Assembly: GCA_013140495.1 (NCBI GenBank)
Contig: JABFSR010000084.1
Coordinates: forward strand, 1 to 52,628
DNA length: 52,628 bases
Reading direction: 5' to 3'
From: Verrucomicrobiota bacterium
Lineage (GTDB): Bacteria; Verrucomicrobiota; Verrucomicrobiia; Limisphaerales; JADLHS01
Shown here in pieces: positions 40,902 through 46,514 of this stretch. Under the pieces are notes generated by a model. That model was not told the origin of the DNA. It saw only the letters and a list, made by a program, of their open reading frames with translations, and searched no databases. A program made the translations under genes and the position numbers. Position 1 is the first letter of the stretch. Each line of letters opens with the position of its first letter.

Positions 40902-41422
40902 CACATTCCAAAAAGTTCGCGCATCCGGGAGGCCCGCTGTTCCTCTGACAACGCCTGGTCGCCCATCACACCCTTCGCCTGGTCGAACGCCGCCGCCTTC
41001 TGTTCCATCAACTTGATCTTTCGATCCTGTTGATCCAGTTGCCGGTCTTTCTGTGCCGCCTTCGTCTTCCCAAAGCGTTCGTTTTGATCCAGCGTCACGA
41101 TGGTCGCAAATTTGTTCGCGTCCTTCTTCGCCACGGTGTGAGCGACAAAAAAGTCTATGCCCGTCTGCCGGACCTTCTCCGGTGACCAGTCTGGATTCTT
41201 CTTCCGCGTGAATTCCTGGAACTGTTCGAGCAGATCGTTCGATTGATCCAGCTCCTTGAGATTGCGCAGCGACTCCAAGTAAACAGACAACCGCCCAGAC
41301 GAGACGGAGACGCCCTCGCCCTTGAGCCAGGCGCGCATCTCGTCGATTGTCTTTTTCTCCACGTCCATCTCCGCCAGCGTTCCGGCGAACTGATCGAGTT
41401 TGGATTTTTTGCTCTTGCTCAT
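40901..41422 (-). CDS. Mu gp27-like protein (DUF3486), probable small terminase subunit
   Basis: 173 residues. The pattern KSKLDQFAGTLAEMDVEKKTIDEMRAWLKGEGVSVSSGRLSVYLESLR resembles the N-terminal HTH of DUF3486/gp27 ('..R.WL...G..VS...V..YL'). It is followed by a long coiled-coil (KAAQKDRQLDQQDRKIKLMEQK) and a short tail EEQRASRMRELFGM. In Mu this protein precedes the terminase large subunit and probably recognises DNA for packaging. The same order is kept here, with an ATGA overlap. Confidence 0.8.
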   Translation of the reverse strand: MSKSKKSKLDQFAGTLAEMDVEKKTIDEMRAWLKGEGVSVSSGRLSVYLESLRNLKELDQSNDLLEQFQEFTRKKNPDWSPEKVRQTGIDFFVAHTVAKKDANKFATIVTLDQNERFGKTKAAQKDRQLDQQDRKIKLMEQKAAAFDQAKGVMGDQALSEEQRASRMRELFGM

Positions 41423-41671
41423 TCATCGCATCTCCAATCTTGCGGCTTCGCCTGCGGCGTTGATTTTCCACAGCACGCCCTTGAAGTCGCTTTTCACGCC
41501 GGTCACAAATCGCAACGAGTCAAGTTCGGTCAGGGCGGCGTCGAACTCGGCGGCGGAGCAGAACGCCATGCCGCCGATCTCCGCGTGGATTGAGATCACG
41601 TGATGCTGGCCTTGGTTCTCGTGCAGGTGGTCGAGAATCCTTTTTGCTATGCGGGTTTCGCGCGCGTTCAT
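41423..41671 (-). CDS. Small winged-helix-like phage protein (82 aa)
   Basis: The sequence MNARETRIAKRILDHLHENQGQHHVISIHAEIGG, then AAEFDAALTELDSLRFVTGVKSDFKGVLWKINAAGEAARLEMR, resembles a winged HTH (helix, helix, strand pair 'FVTGV...LWKINAAG'). It occupies the Mu gp26 position immediately before gp27. DNA-binding is inferred from the fold pattern. It overlaps the previous gene by 4 bases. Confidence 0.65.
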   Translation of the reverse strand: MNARETRIAKRILDHLHENQGQHHVISIHAEIGGMAFCSAAEFDAALTELDSLRFVTGVKSDFKGVLWKINAAGEAARLEMR

Positions 41672-42081
41672 TTGTTCCTTATCTGCAATTCGCGATTGAT
41701 GGCGGCGACGTTCTCGCGGATGAACGTGAACTGGTCGTTCAGTTTTTCCAGCGTGGCGCGACGTTCATTGTTGAGGTCGGTGAAGCGATGCTCCATGTCC
41801 TGACGGGCCTTGCGCTCCACGCCGTCAATGCGGTTGAACAACTGGGAGTGCCGTTCGGTGTTGTGCTCCACGTGCTCATCAAAATCCTGCTTGTCCGCGA
41901 ACTGTTCGTGCAACGCCTTGACGATTTCCACGGTGAGTGGCTGCGGTGAAATCTCCGTCTTCTTTTTGGACCCGAAGAAGATCTCCTTCACGTAGTAGAG
42001 CGCAGCGAGCGCCGCCATGATGATCAGCGCTGCGTTTTTCAGCGCTTCACCCGGCACGGATTCAAGTTGGGCAAGCATCAT
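41668..42081 (-). CDS. Membrane-anchored coiled-coil protein (137 aa)
   Basis: The start at 42081 (MMLAQLESVPGEALKNAALI) lies one base after the previous stop. A single transmembrane helix (AALIIMAALAALYYVKEIFF) is followed by a long charged coiled-coil (about residues 45-137, EQFADKQDFDEHVEHNTERH, RIDGVERKARQDMEHRFTDL, ERRATLEKLNDQF). One membrane anchor plus a periplasmic or cytoplasmic coiled-coil in the Mu gp19-25 region suggests a lysis-related (holin or spanin-like) part, but no family was recognised. Confidence 0.6.
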   Translation of the reverse strand: MMLAQLESVPGEALKNAALIIMAALAALYYVKEIFFGSKKKTEISPQPLTVEIVKALHEQFADKQDFDEHVEHNTERHSQLFNRIDGVERKARQDMEHRFTDLNNERRATLEKLNDQFTFIRENVAAINRELQIRNK

Positions 42082-42082
42082 G

Positions 42083-42502
42083 TTAGAAAAAGTCCGGGGG
42101 TTGTGGTTTTCCGATGCCAATGCGCAGTGAGTGGGTTCTTGGCAGCGAGTAAAACACGAAGAACTGGTGATGATTGGTGGGTTCGATTAAAACAAAGTTG
42201 TTCGTTGTCCATCCACCGAACTCCCAATTGACGAGGTTCGTGCTGACGTCCCAATACGCGAGCAGATGATTGGCCGGGAATGTCCACGACCAGCGGATCA
42301 GTTTTGTATCGGGTGGCAAAAGTGTGAGGTTGAAATCCGGACGGCTGACTGATTGAGCAGACTGCGACTCCTCTCTGACAAATGTTGACTCTGGACTCTG
42401 GACTCTGGACTCCGGACTCCGGACTGAACCGCAACCAGAAAACAGAAAGCAGATCGCGAGCAGCATCAGGATGGCGGCGGATTGGCAGCGCAGTCCTGCC
42501 AT
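42083..42502 (-). CDS. Phage lipoprotein with 'STNLVNW' domain (139 aa)
   Basis: The start at 42502 gives MAGLRCQSAAILMLLAICFLFSGCGS with a lipobox (LFSGC), so the Cys is lipidated and the protein is membrane-bound. After the lipobox, residues about 28-40 (VRSPESRVQSPEST) are encoded by a tandem heptamer (GGACTCT/C). The folded part (PPDTKLIRWSWTFPANHLLAYWDVSTNLVNWEFGG, TNHHQFFVFYS) is the verrucomicrobial 'STNLxNW' domain. It overlaps the 94-aa gene. Possible role: lysis (Rz1-like) or surface exclusion; neither is proven. Confidence 0.65.
   Translation of the reverse strand: MAGLRCQSAAILMLLAICFLFSGCGSVRSPESRVQSPESTFVREESQSAQSVSRPDFNLTLLPPDTKLIRWSWTFPANHLLAYWDVSTNLVNWEFGGWTTNNFVLIEPTNHHQFFVFYSLPRTHSLRIGIGKPQPPDFF
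42386..42426 (-). repeat. GGACTCT/GGACTCC tandem heptamer
   Basis: Five or six consecutive 7-nt units (GACTCTG and GACTCCG forms) lie inside the lipoprotein gene, just after the lipobox. They encode the SPESRVQSPES-type segment. The length not being a multiple of three per unit means gain or loss of single units would shift the reading frame. Confidence 0.9.
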
Positions 42503-42750
42503 GGAGTTGGAACAAAGTCCTTGCCCGTCAGCCTGCGCGATTCCAACACAAATTTGTGGCGCAATAAATCCTCGCGCTGCCGGATCCATTCCAGCCGCGT
42601 TTTGATCTCTTGTTTGAGATTGTAAAGTTTCCGGCGCTGGCGCTTGAGCCTTCCCAGCTCTGCCGCAACCTCGAAGAGTTCGTGACAGGAGATCGTAGTC
42701 GCGCATGAATCTGCCGATCCAATCAATGTGCCCTCGGTGATTTCGCTCAC
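42466..42750 (-). CDS. Small helical phage protein (94 aa)
   Basis: The start overlaps the lipase stop (ATGA). The protein contains LFEVAAELGRLKRQRRKLYNLKQEIKTRLEWIRQREDLLRHKF, a basic coiled-coil, preceded by a Ser/Thr/Ala-rich head with two cysteines. Its last 37 bases overlap the lipoprotein gene in another frame. This overlapped pair resembles Rz/Rz1 spanin pairs in layout, but this member lacks a signal anchor, so the comparison is weak. Confidence 0.55.
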   Translation of the reverse strand: MSEITEGTLIGSADSCATTISCHELFEVAAELGRLKRQRRKLYNLKQEIKTRLEWIRQREDLLRHKFVLESRRLTGKDFVPTPWQDCAANPPPS

Positions 42751-43496
42751 TCACTCGACGCCTCCAGTTTGGAAAAGAGTTTCTCGTAGTTGACCAGGTG
42801 ATGCGGCCCGAAGATGGAAAGTGATTTCAGCGGCGAGCGAATGTTCTTTGCCTGCTCGACAATCGCGTTCGTGAACGGCGCGACGTGTTCCCACATCGCC
42901 GGATCAAGCTTCATGCCGCCGCTGTTGGACAGATACGCCGCGCGGCCCGCGTGGCGATAGCCATTGATCCACGGCGGCGAGTAGGGAATCGGATCGCCCT
43001 GGGCTTCCCAACGCAGCGTGACGCTGTGCAAATTTGAATTGTAAAGATTGCGCCACGCGCCGTTGCCGGTGCGCGGACAGCCGAAGACATGGACCGCCTC
43101 AACCGGCAATCCGTGTTGCGCGAGATAAAGCGCACATGGCAACGCGACCGCGCCGCCGAGGGAATGGCCGCAGACGAAGATGCGCTTTGCCTCTGACGCG
43201 CGTTGCAGGACATGGCCTGCCACAGACCACCAAGCCTCGCTGAAGCCGCGATGCAGCCGCGCATTACTTGATCCCGATTCAGAAGCCCACTCTGTCTTCA
43301 CCAAAAACTTCGCGTCCGTGATCATGTCGCGGATGCCGCGTGTTCCACGGAATGCAATCACGAGCGCGCCGGGATCATCCAACAGCCCGCCGATCAAAAC
43401 CTGTGTGCCGGTTGACGGCTCATCAATCGTCACGTCGTTGTAGGCGCGATGCGAGAAGCGCAGGCAGACTTTGGCGATGTTGAGGTCGGGCATCAT
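42747..43496 (-). CDS. Class-3-type lipase/esterase (about 249 aa)
   Basis: The start at 43496 (MMPDLNIAKVCLRFSHRAYND) is chosen; the longer frame merely translates a GACGCGAATT repeat. The alpha/beta-hydrolase Lipase_3 pattern is clear: ALVIAFRGTRGIRDMITDAKF (oxyanion region), LHRGFSEAWW, the nucleophile elbow IFVCGHSLGGAVALPCALYL (catalytic Ser of GHSLG), VHVFGCPRTGNGAW (family 'FG.PR.GN'), DPIPYSPPWINGYRH, and a late His (GPHHLV or WEHV) that may complete the triad. No signal peptide is visible. In a phage late operon it could assist lysis by attacking membrane lipids or act as a lysogenic extra. Confidence 0.88.
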   Translation of the reverse strand: MMPDLNIAKVCLRFSHRAYNDVTIDEPSTGTQVLIGGLLDDPGALVIAFRGTRGIRDMITDAKFLVKTEWASESGSSNARLHRGFSEAWWSVAGHVLQRASEAKRIFVCGHSLGGAVALPCALYLAQHGLPVEAVHVFGCPRTGNGAWRNLYNSNLHSVTLRWEAQGDPIPYSPPWINGYRHAGRAAYLSNSGGMKLDPAMWEHVAPFTNAIVEQAKNIRSPLKSLSIFGPHHLVNYEKLFSKLEASSE

Positions 43497-43503
43497 GCGG
43501 GTT

Positions 43504-43532
43504 GACGCGAATTTCGCGAATTGGCGCGAATT
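43504..43532 (+). repeat. GACGCGAATT repeat, copy 1
   Basis: GACGCGAATTTCGCGAATTG then GCGCGAATT, 8 bases upstream of the lipase start (on the other strand). Built from three roughly 9-10-nt CGAATT units. It is inverted relative to copy 2 at 43663, so the pair could form a stem around about 130 nt. Confidence 0.88.
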
Positions 43533-43662
43533 AAATTGCAGCCGGTTTTTGTCGGGACTTTGAATGTCGCCCGCGTTGGATGACCGGAAAACCACGAGCC
43601 CGCTCGCGCGGCGGGCGCTGCTCATTTTGGTTGTATAGAATTCGTTCACGTTCCAGTTTTGG

Positions 43663-43691
43663 AATTCGCGTTAATTCGTGAAATTCGCGTC
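43663..43691 (-). repeat. GACGCGAATT repeat, copy 2
   Basis: On the minus strand GACGCGAATTTCACGAATTA then ACGCGAATT. It lies 14 bases after the outer-membrane-like gene stop, between that gene and the lipase gene. The spacer between copies 1 and 2 has no recognisable gene. Confidence 0.88.
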
Positions 43692-43705
43692 AAAGTTTCC
43701 CGCCT

Positions 43706-44230
43706 TCAAAACCGGAATGCGGTGAGTGTGATTCCCACAAAGGGGCTGGGCCTGCCCTGGCTCACAATGTCCGCACCCACCTTCAATCGCAGATCAAATT
43801 CCTTGAACTTGGCGAGCCGCACGCTGGCGCTTGGCGAGAGAAAGAGTGTGACGTCGCCGAATGGATTGTCGTTGTTCTGCCGCGTGCCGATGCCGAGCCC
43901 GAACTCGACGCTCTTGAAAACGGTGCGCGTCTGGTAACCCACAGAAAAATAACTGGAGCGATCCGAGTATTCATCGAACCCGAGAAACGCGCCCTGTTGG
44001 TCTGTGACCCACCAGTCTGCGCGCACGCCGCCGCCGGCCTTTTGCTTGTCCGCATTCCATTTGAACAGCGGGGTCAGGTCCACCTCGTCCGCGTTGACGA
44101 GTGAGTTGGTGTTGTGCAGATCAAACGCGTTTTGCAGGCCGGTGTAGATGGGGGACTGAGTTTGGGAAAATGCTGAAATGCTGAGAGTCAGCATCGCGAC
44201 GATGAGGATTGATTTGAGTTTTGTTTTCAT
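43706..44230 (-). CDS. Exported outer-membrane beta-barrel-like protein (174 aa)
   Basis: Signal peptide MKTKLKSILIVAMLTLSISAFSQ. The mature part is built of alternating strands with aromatic girdles (PLFKWNADKQKAGGGVRADWWVTDQQ, SSYFSVGYQTRTVFKSVEFGLGIGTRQ, GDVTLFLSPSASVRLAKFKEFDLRLKVGADIV) and ends with VGITLTAFRF, a terminal aromatic residue as in outer-membrane barrels. It may alter the surface of the lysogen (for example blocking superinfection) or belong to the virion. Positioned in the first half of the late region upstream of the lipase. Confidence 0.68.
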   Translation of the reverse strand: MKTKLKSILIVAMLTLSISAFSQTQSPIYTGLQNAFDLHNTNSLVNADEVDLTPLFKWNADKQKAGGGVRADWWVTDQQGAFLGFDEYSDRSSYFSVGYQTRTVFKSVEFGLGIGTRQNNDNPFGDVTLFLSPSASVRLAKFKEFDLRLKVGADIVSQGRPSPFVGITLTAFRF

Positions 44231-44348
44231 GTTCGTGTTGGTGTTCTAACCGCGTGCATGAAAACACGACTTCCCCGATTCCGATTTACCACGGTCGGGA
44301 ATTGCGGTGGATTCTGAAGAAAAACTGAAACGCTGAAATCAGCGGGCC

Positions 44349-44378
44349 AAAAAAAAACCTCGCGCGCCGCGTCGAGGT
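44349..44378 (-). terminator. Rho-independent terminator before the outer-membrane protein gene
   Basis: On the minus strand ACCTCG and CGAGGT (44373-44378 and 44357-44362) form a 6-bp stem with a GC-rich loop, followed directly by nine T residues (44349-44357 as A on plus). It would end transcripts from the promoter at about 45040 after the Cys-motif gene, or act as an attenuator of the late operon. Confidence 0.8.
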
Positions 44379-44428
44379 CCGACGGACTATCTCAATTCAA
44401 AATTAAAAATGCAAAAGGAAAAAAGCCT

Positions 44429-44456
44429 GACGCGAATTTCACGAATTGACGCGAAT
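44429..44456 (+). repeat. GACGCGAATT repeat, copy 3
   Basis: GACGCGAATTTCACGAATTG then ACGCGAAT, 12 bases after the stop of the small Cys-motif gene (44469). Identical to copy 5 at 48276 over its full 28 bases although 3.8 kb apart. Confidence 0.9.
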
Positions 44457-44468
44457 GGGAAAGGGTGG

Positions 44469-44663
44469 TCAGCGATATTTTACGGCGGCGGCGGCGAGCA
44501 GTGCCAGGCAAGGCGCGCAACGTGAAAGGATTTTGATCCTGCCCGAGCAGGCGATTCGTTTGCGCGCGGCGGGATTGCCGCAATCGCGGCAGCGGCGCGC
44601 CGCTTTTCTTTCGGCTCGGATCCGGGCGATGCTGCGGGCCTGTCTGGAGGGTTTGGTTTTCAT
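44469..44663 (-). CDS. Small zinc-knuckle-like basic protein (64 aa)
   Basis: The sequence MKTKPSRQARSIARIRAERK, AARRCRDCGNPAARKRIACSG, SRCAPCLALLAAAAVKYR has two CxxC pairs plus an extra Cys within a strongly basic context. I recall 'C..CG.PA......CP.C' small proteins from many phages, probably zinc-binding and nucleic-acid-binding. An overlapping alternative frame (44392-44583) mainly translates the CGAATT repeat and was rejected. It lies just after the structured RNA element. Confidence 0.6.
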   Translation of the reverse strand: MKTKPSRQARSIARIRAERKAARRCRDCGNPAARKRIACSGRIKILSRCAPCLALLAAAAVKYR

Positions 44664-44666
44664 TTC

Positions 44667-44745
44667 AAAAAAGCCCCCCGTCAGTTAAGACGGGAGGCGA
44701 GCAACTGCCGGTTGAGGCCGAAGACCTCCACCTGGCGGGGGGCTT
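44667..44745 (-). ncRNA. Structured RNA element ending in a T-run (candidate phage regulatory RNA/terminator)
   Basis: On the minus strand AAGCCCCCCGCCAG pairs with CTGACGGGGGGCTT over 14 positions with one C/A mismatch. Inside are two small stems: GAGGTC-TTC-GGCCTC and CAAC-CGGCA-GTTG, then an unpaired CTCGCCTCCCG that is complementary to a purine-rich GGGAGG. GGAGG in the first stem can also pair with this CCTCC, giving an alternative fold. Six T follow the closing stem. It begins at the stop codon of the gene at 44744. A plain terminator does not need this inner architecture. Phage C4-type antisense RNAs are a possible comparison, but I cannot confirm similarity. Confidence 0.65.
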
Positions 44746-44962
44746 AAATTTCTTGTTGCCCGATTTCGCGGCCTTCACGAATCATCTTCAACGCGGTTTC
44801 AATCCCGCCGATTTCTTTGGTCACTTTGGCTGGGAGAAAATACTTCACCGTTTTTCCGACGAATCGGTAAGGGGCTTCTGAACGGTTGCCCACTTTTACG
44901 ATGTGCCCGTTTTGTGTTTCGTCCCACTTTGATTCGCTCATCACTGGAAGTTTCGTATTCAT
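44744..44962 (-). CDS. Small first gene of the late transcript (72 aa)
   Basis: The sequence MNTKLPVMSESKWDETQNGHIVKVGN and AGGTVKYF-like middle (FVGKTVKYFLPAKVTKEIGGIETALKMIREGREIG) is polar, with a possible SH3-like first half and a helical end. No family was recognised. It starts about 60 bases after a good promoter, so it is probably the first gene of the leftward transcript and could be a late-gene regulator like Mu C, though no HTH is visible. Confidence 0.58.
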   Translation of the reverse strand: MNTKLPVMSESKWDETQNGHIVKVGNRSEAPYRFVGKTVKYFLPAKVTKEIGGIETALKMIREGREIGQQEI

Positions 44963-45024
44963 ATTGCTCTTTCTTTTTTCCGGGTCTTACGCCGGGCCTT
45001 GGACTCTTCATCCTCGACACCATC

Positions 45025-45052
45025 ACAATATCAGAGCCTGCCCGAGTGTCAA
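45025..45052 (-). promoter_or_regulatory. Sigma70-like promoter for leftward late transcription
   Basis: On the minus strand: TTGACA (45047-45052), a 16-base spacer, TATTGT (45025-45030). The -35 box is perfect and the -10 box keeps the key TA....T. The ATG of the first gene lies about 60 bases downstream (44962). The -35 overlaps GGGTTGACAC, a word similar to the GTTGACA/TGTCAAC motif at the early operator, so repressor control is conceivable. Confidence 0.7.
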
Positions 45053-45234
45053 CCCTATTTTCGATATTTCTTCACTTTTTTTTTGCGCCCTGGATTCGAT
45101 TAAAGGCGTCCTGATCCGGCGGGAGGGGCAGAGACGCGGGCGTTTTGAGCGGGTACCGCGACACCGATACACAACCTGTGGTGGTCAACCCTGTTTTTGG
45201 GCCTGTCAATACAACGGGTGGGGTAAAAAACTTT

Positions 45235-45262
45235 GGCGCGAATTACACGAATTGTCGCGAAT
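45235..45262 (+). repeat. GACGCGAATT repeat, copy 4 (diverged)
   Basis: GGCGCGAATTACACGAATTG then TCGCGAAT: the same trimeric layout as the other copies with three changed bases. It lies 36 bases beyond the stop of the 42-aa membrane gene. Confidence 0.85.
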
Positions 45263-45270
45263 GGGAAAGG

Positions 45271-45301
45271 TAGTAGTCCGTAGTCCGTAGTCAGGAGTCA
45301 G
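45271..45301 (+). repeat. TAGTCCG tandem heptamer
   Basis: TAGTAGTCCGTAGTCCGTAG and then TCAGGAGTCA: two and a half perfect 7-nt units with degenerate flanks. It directly abuts the stop of the small membrane gene at 45298. Confidence 0.85.
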
Positions 45302-45426
45302 TGGAGGCGGGTGAGGGCTTCGAGTTTGCGGCGGCGGGCCTCCCGCTGCGCTTCCGTCTCGCGCGGCTCGACGCGATCCCAAAGGACCATGATCACGAAC
45401 GGCAGGATGGCGAGGAAGTATTCCAT
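45298..45426 (-). CDS. Very small membrane protein (42 aa)
   Basis: The start at 45426 overlaps the stop of the upstream gene (ATGA), so translation is probably coupled. The peptide is MEYFLAILPFVIMVLWDRVE followed by a charged helix (PRETEAQREARRRKLEALTRL): one membrane helix and a basic/acidic tail. A small membrane toxin, holin or modulator is conceivable; nothing specific was recognised. Confidence 0.6.
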   Translation of the reverse strand: MEYFLAILPFVIMVLWDRVEPRETEAQREARRRKLEALTRLH

Positions 45427-45824
45427 CAAAGTTTGCGGGTGAGTTCGGCGCGGATGAAAAGGAGCTGGGCCAGAATGTTGAGAAAGAATGCCCACAATAA
45501 AAGCCCTCCGGTAATGCAACCAACCATATAAAGCTTGAAGGGGTTGACCACTTCACCAAGAGCAGCCATCGCACCGATTACGCCAACAAGAACGGCCATG
45601 AAGATCAGGAATCTCGCCGTGCTTTCACAGCTTCCAGCGCGGTCGATTATTTTAGGCCGCTCATCAAACACGGGCGCGGGCGGCGGAATGAATTCCTTTT
45701 TGGGTTCTGGCGCGGGCGCGGGTTTGAATTTTGTGAGCTGTCCGGTGTTGCACTGGTCGCAGGCAAGGCCATCGTAGCCGCCCTCGTAAGTCTGGCCGCA
45801 TTGATTACAGATGTGGGTTATCAT
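45426..45824 (-). CDS. Zinc-ribbon protein with two membrane helices (132 aa)
   Basis: The N-terminus MITHICNQCGQTYEGGYDGL and ACDQCNTG hold two CxxC pairs, a zinc ribbon. A Pro-rich linker (FKPAPAPEPKKEFIPPPAPVF) leads to two hydrophobic helices (FLIFMAVLVGVIGAMAAL; YMVGCITGGLLLWAFFLNILAQLLF). Such 'ribbon plus two helices' proteins occur widely with unknown role. It lies between the repressor and the late promoter and might be expressed in the lysogen. Confidence 0.68.
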   Translation of the reverse strand: MITHICNQCGQTYEGGYDGLACDQCNTGQLTKFKPAPAPEPKKEFIPPPAPVFDERPKIIDRAGSCESTARFLIFMAVLVGVIGAMAALGEVVNPFKLYMVGCITGGLLLWAFFLNILAQLLFIRAELTRKL

Positions 45825-45882
45825 GTGAGTAAGTTCCTTTGGCGGGTTCTACGGGTATGACGGGAGTTGACTGACCGAACGG

Positions 45883-46110
45883 ATGATGATCGTGGGCATG
45901 AAAGCAAAACGTGTGAGGCTGGAGCCGGAGCTTGAACTTGTGGCCGGTGAGTGGAGCGGCGAGAAAAGAATCGTGATGGGTTTGAAGTTCCTGCGCTGGG
46001 GCTGGCAACTGGTTCTCACGGGGAAAATTATTTCTGCCGATTCCTGTCGTGTTCGTCGCCCGACTGCTTTGCGATTAATTGCGCTTCCGAAAGCGGCGGC
46101 GCTGAATTGA
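45883..46110 (+). CDS. Possible small protein opposite the repressor gene end (75 aa, doubtful)
   Basis: The frame MMIVGMKAKRVRLEPELELV, then AGEWSGEKRIVMGLKFLRWGWQLVLTGKII, looks protein-like up to about residue 50 and fills the otherwise empty 45825-46027 gap, but the rest overlaps the repressor gene antisense. No promoter was found for it. It could be real or a chance frame; a start at 45898 is also possible. Confidence 0.3.
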   Translation: MMIVGMKAKRVRLEPELELVAGEWSGEKRIVMGLKFLRWGWQLVLTGKIISADSCRVRRPTALRLIALPKAAALN

Positions 46111-46465
46111 CCGGGGCCGCGCTGATGCTCAATGCAGCGCGCAGGTTTGCCTGGAGGTGTTCCAGTTTTTCTTCGGCGGTGATGGCGCGGAGTTTCCAAT
46201 CGACATTATCTTCAGGTCGGTCCTGCAACTGGTCAATTGTGGGTTTTACGGAGTCAGAAGTAGTATGACCTAGTGCGGCATCACGCTCTAACTTTTCAAA
46301 ATCCTCAAGCGTCCGCCCGGTGAGTGGTTTCCGCCCAGCCTCAATCTGATACACATAGTTGGCAGAAATGCGCAAAATCTTGGCAAGTTCGGGCTGCGTT
46401 ATTCCCAGCGTGTCGCGCAGGGTTTTGACCCGGTCAAACTTTTTTACTTTTTCATGTTGACTCAT
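46028..46465 (-). CDS. XRE-family phage repressor (145 aa)
   Basis: The HTH lies at residues about 12-58: VKTLRDTLGITQPELAKILRISANYVYQIEAGRKPLTGRTLEDFEKL, a typical lambda-repressor-like fold. The C-terminal half is helical and charged (AITAEEKLEHLQANLRAALS) and may oligomerise. No peptidase (LexA-like) domain is present, so it resembles short repressors that are not cut by RecA. It is divergent from the early operon, with the start codon overlapping the early promoter -35 box, the layout of an immunity region. It probably holds the prophage silent. Confidence 0.82.
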   Translation of the reverse strand: MSQHEKVKKFDRVKTLRDTLGITQPELAKILRISANYVYQIEAGRKPLTGRTLEDFEKLERDAALGHTTSDSVKPTIDQLQDRPEDNVDWKLRAITAEEKLEHLQANLRAALSISAAPVNSAPPLSEAQLIAKQSGDEHDRNRQK

Positions 46466-46503
46466 CTCTGACTTTGTCCGATAACACTGTCAACGAACGT
46501 TGA
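46457..46503 (+). promoter_or_regulatory. Early promoter and palindromic operator
   Basis: TTGACT (46457-46462), a 17-base spacer and GATAAC (46480-46485) form a sigma70-like promoter directed to the early genes. Just after, TCAACG-AA-CGTTGA (46490-46503) is a perfect 6-bp palindrome overlapping the expected start of transcription. TGTCAA here read on the minus strand gives TTGACA. The 49-nt space between repressor and Ner-like gene is fully used by these elements. Confidence 0.72.
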
Positions 46504-46514
46504 GAGTCTAGCGA

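Larger units (their letters stand above)
44963..45297. other. 335-nt gene-free stretch: late promoter region with repeat copies
   Basis: It holds the promoter at 45025-45052, a second GGGTTGAC word (minus strand, around 45186), another TTGACA word (minus strand, around 45206), a GACGCGAATT repeat (45235-45262) and a TAGTCCG tandem (45271-45301). Weak reading frames are present but none looks protein-like. It is the most likely place where late transcription is switched on. Confidence 0.6.

Noticed and set aside
40902..41471. 190-residue N-terminal extension of the terminase frame
   Set aside because: It is the antiphase reading of the gp27-like gene; the ATGA overlap at 40901 marks the true start.
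43497..43649. Longer N-terminus for the lipase
   Set aside because: It mostly translates a GACGCGAATT repeat and spacer, and the family similarity begins at MMPDLNIAK.
44392..44583. 63-codon minus-strand frame overlapping the Cys-motif gene
   Set aside because: Half of it translates repeat copy 3 and the rest is in the wrong phase relative to the CxxC protein.
46465..46493. Sigma70 promoter for the repressor
   Set aside because: A minus-strand TTGACA at 46488-46493 exists, but the matching -10 position (CAGAGA) is poor, so the repressor promoter could not be assigned.
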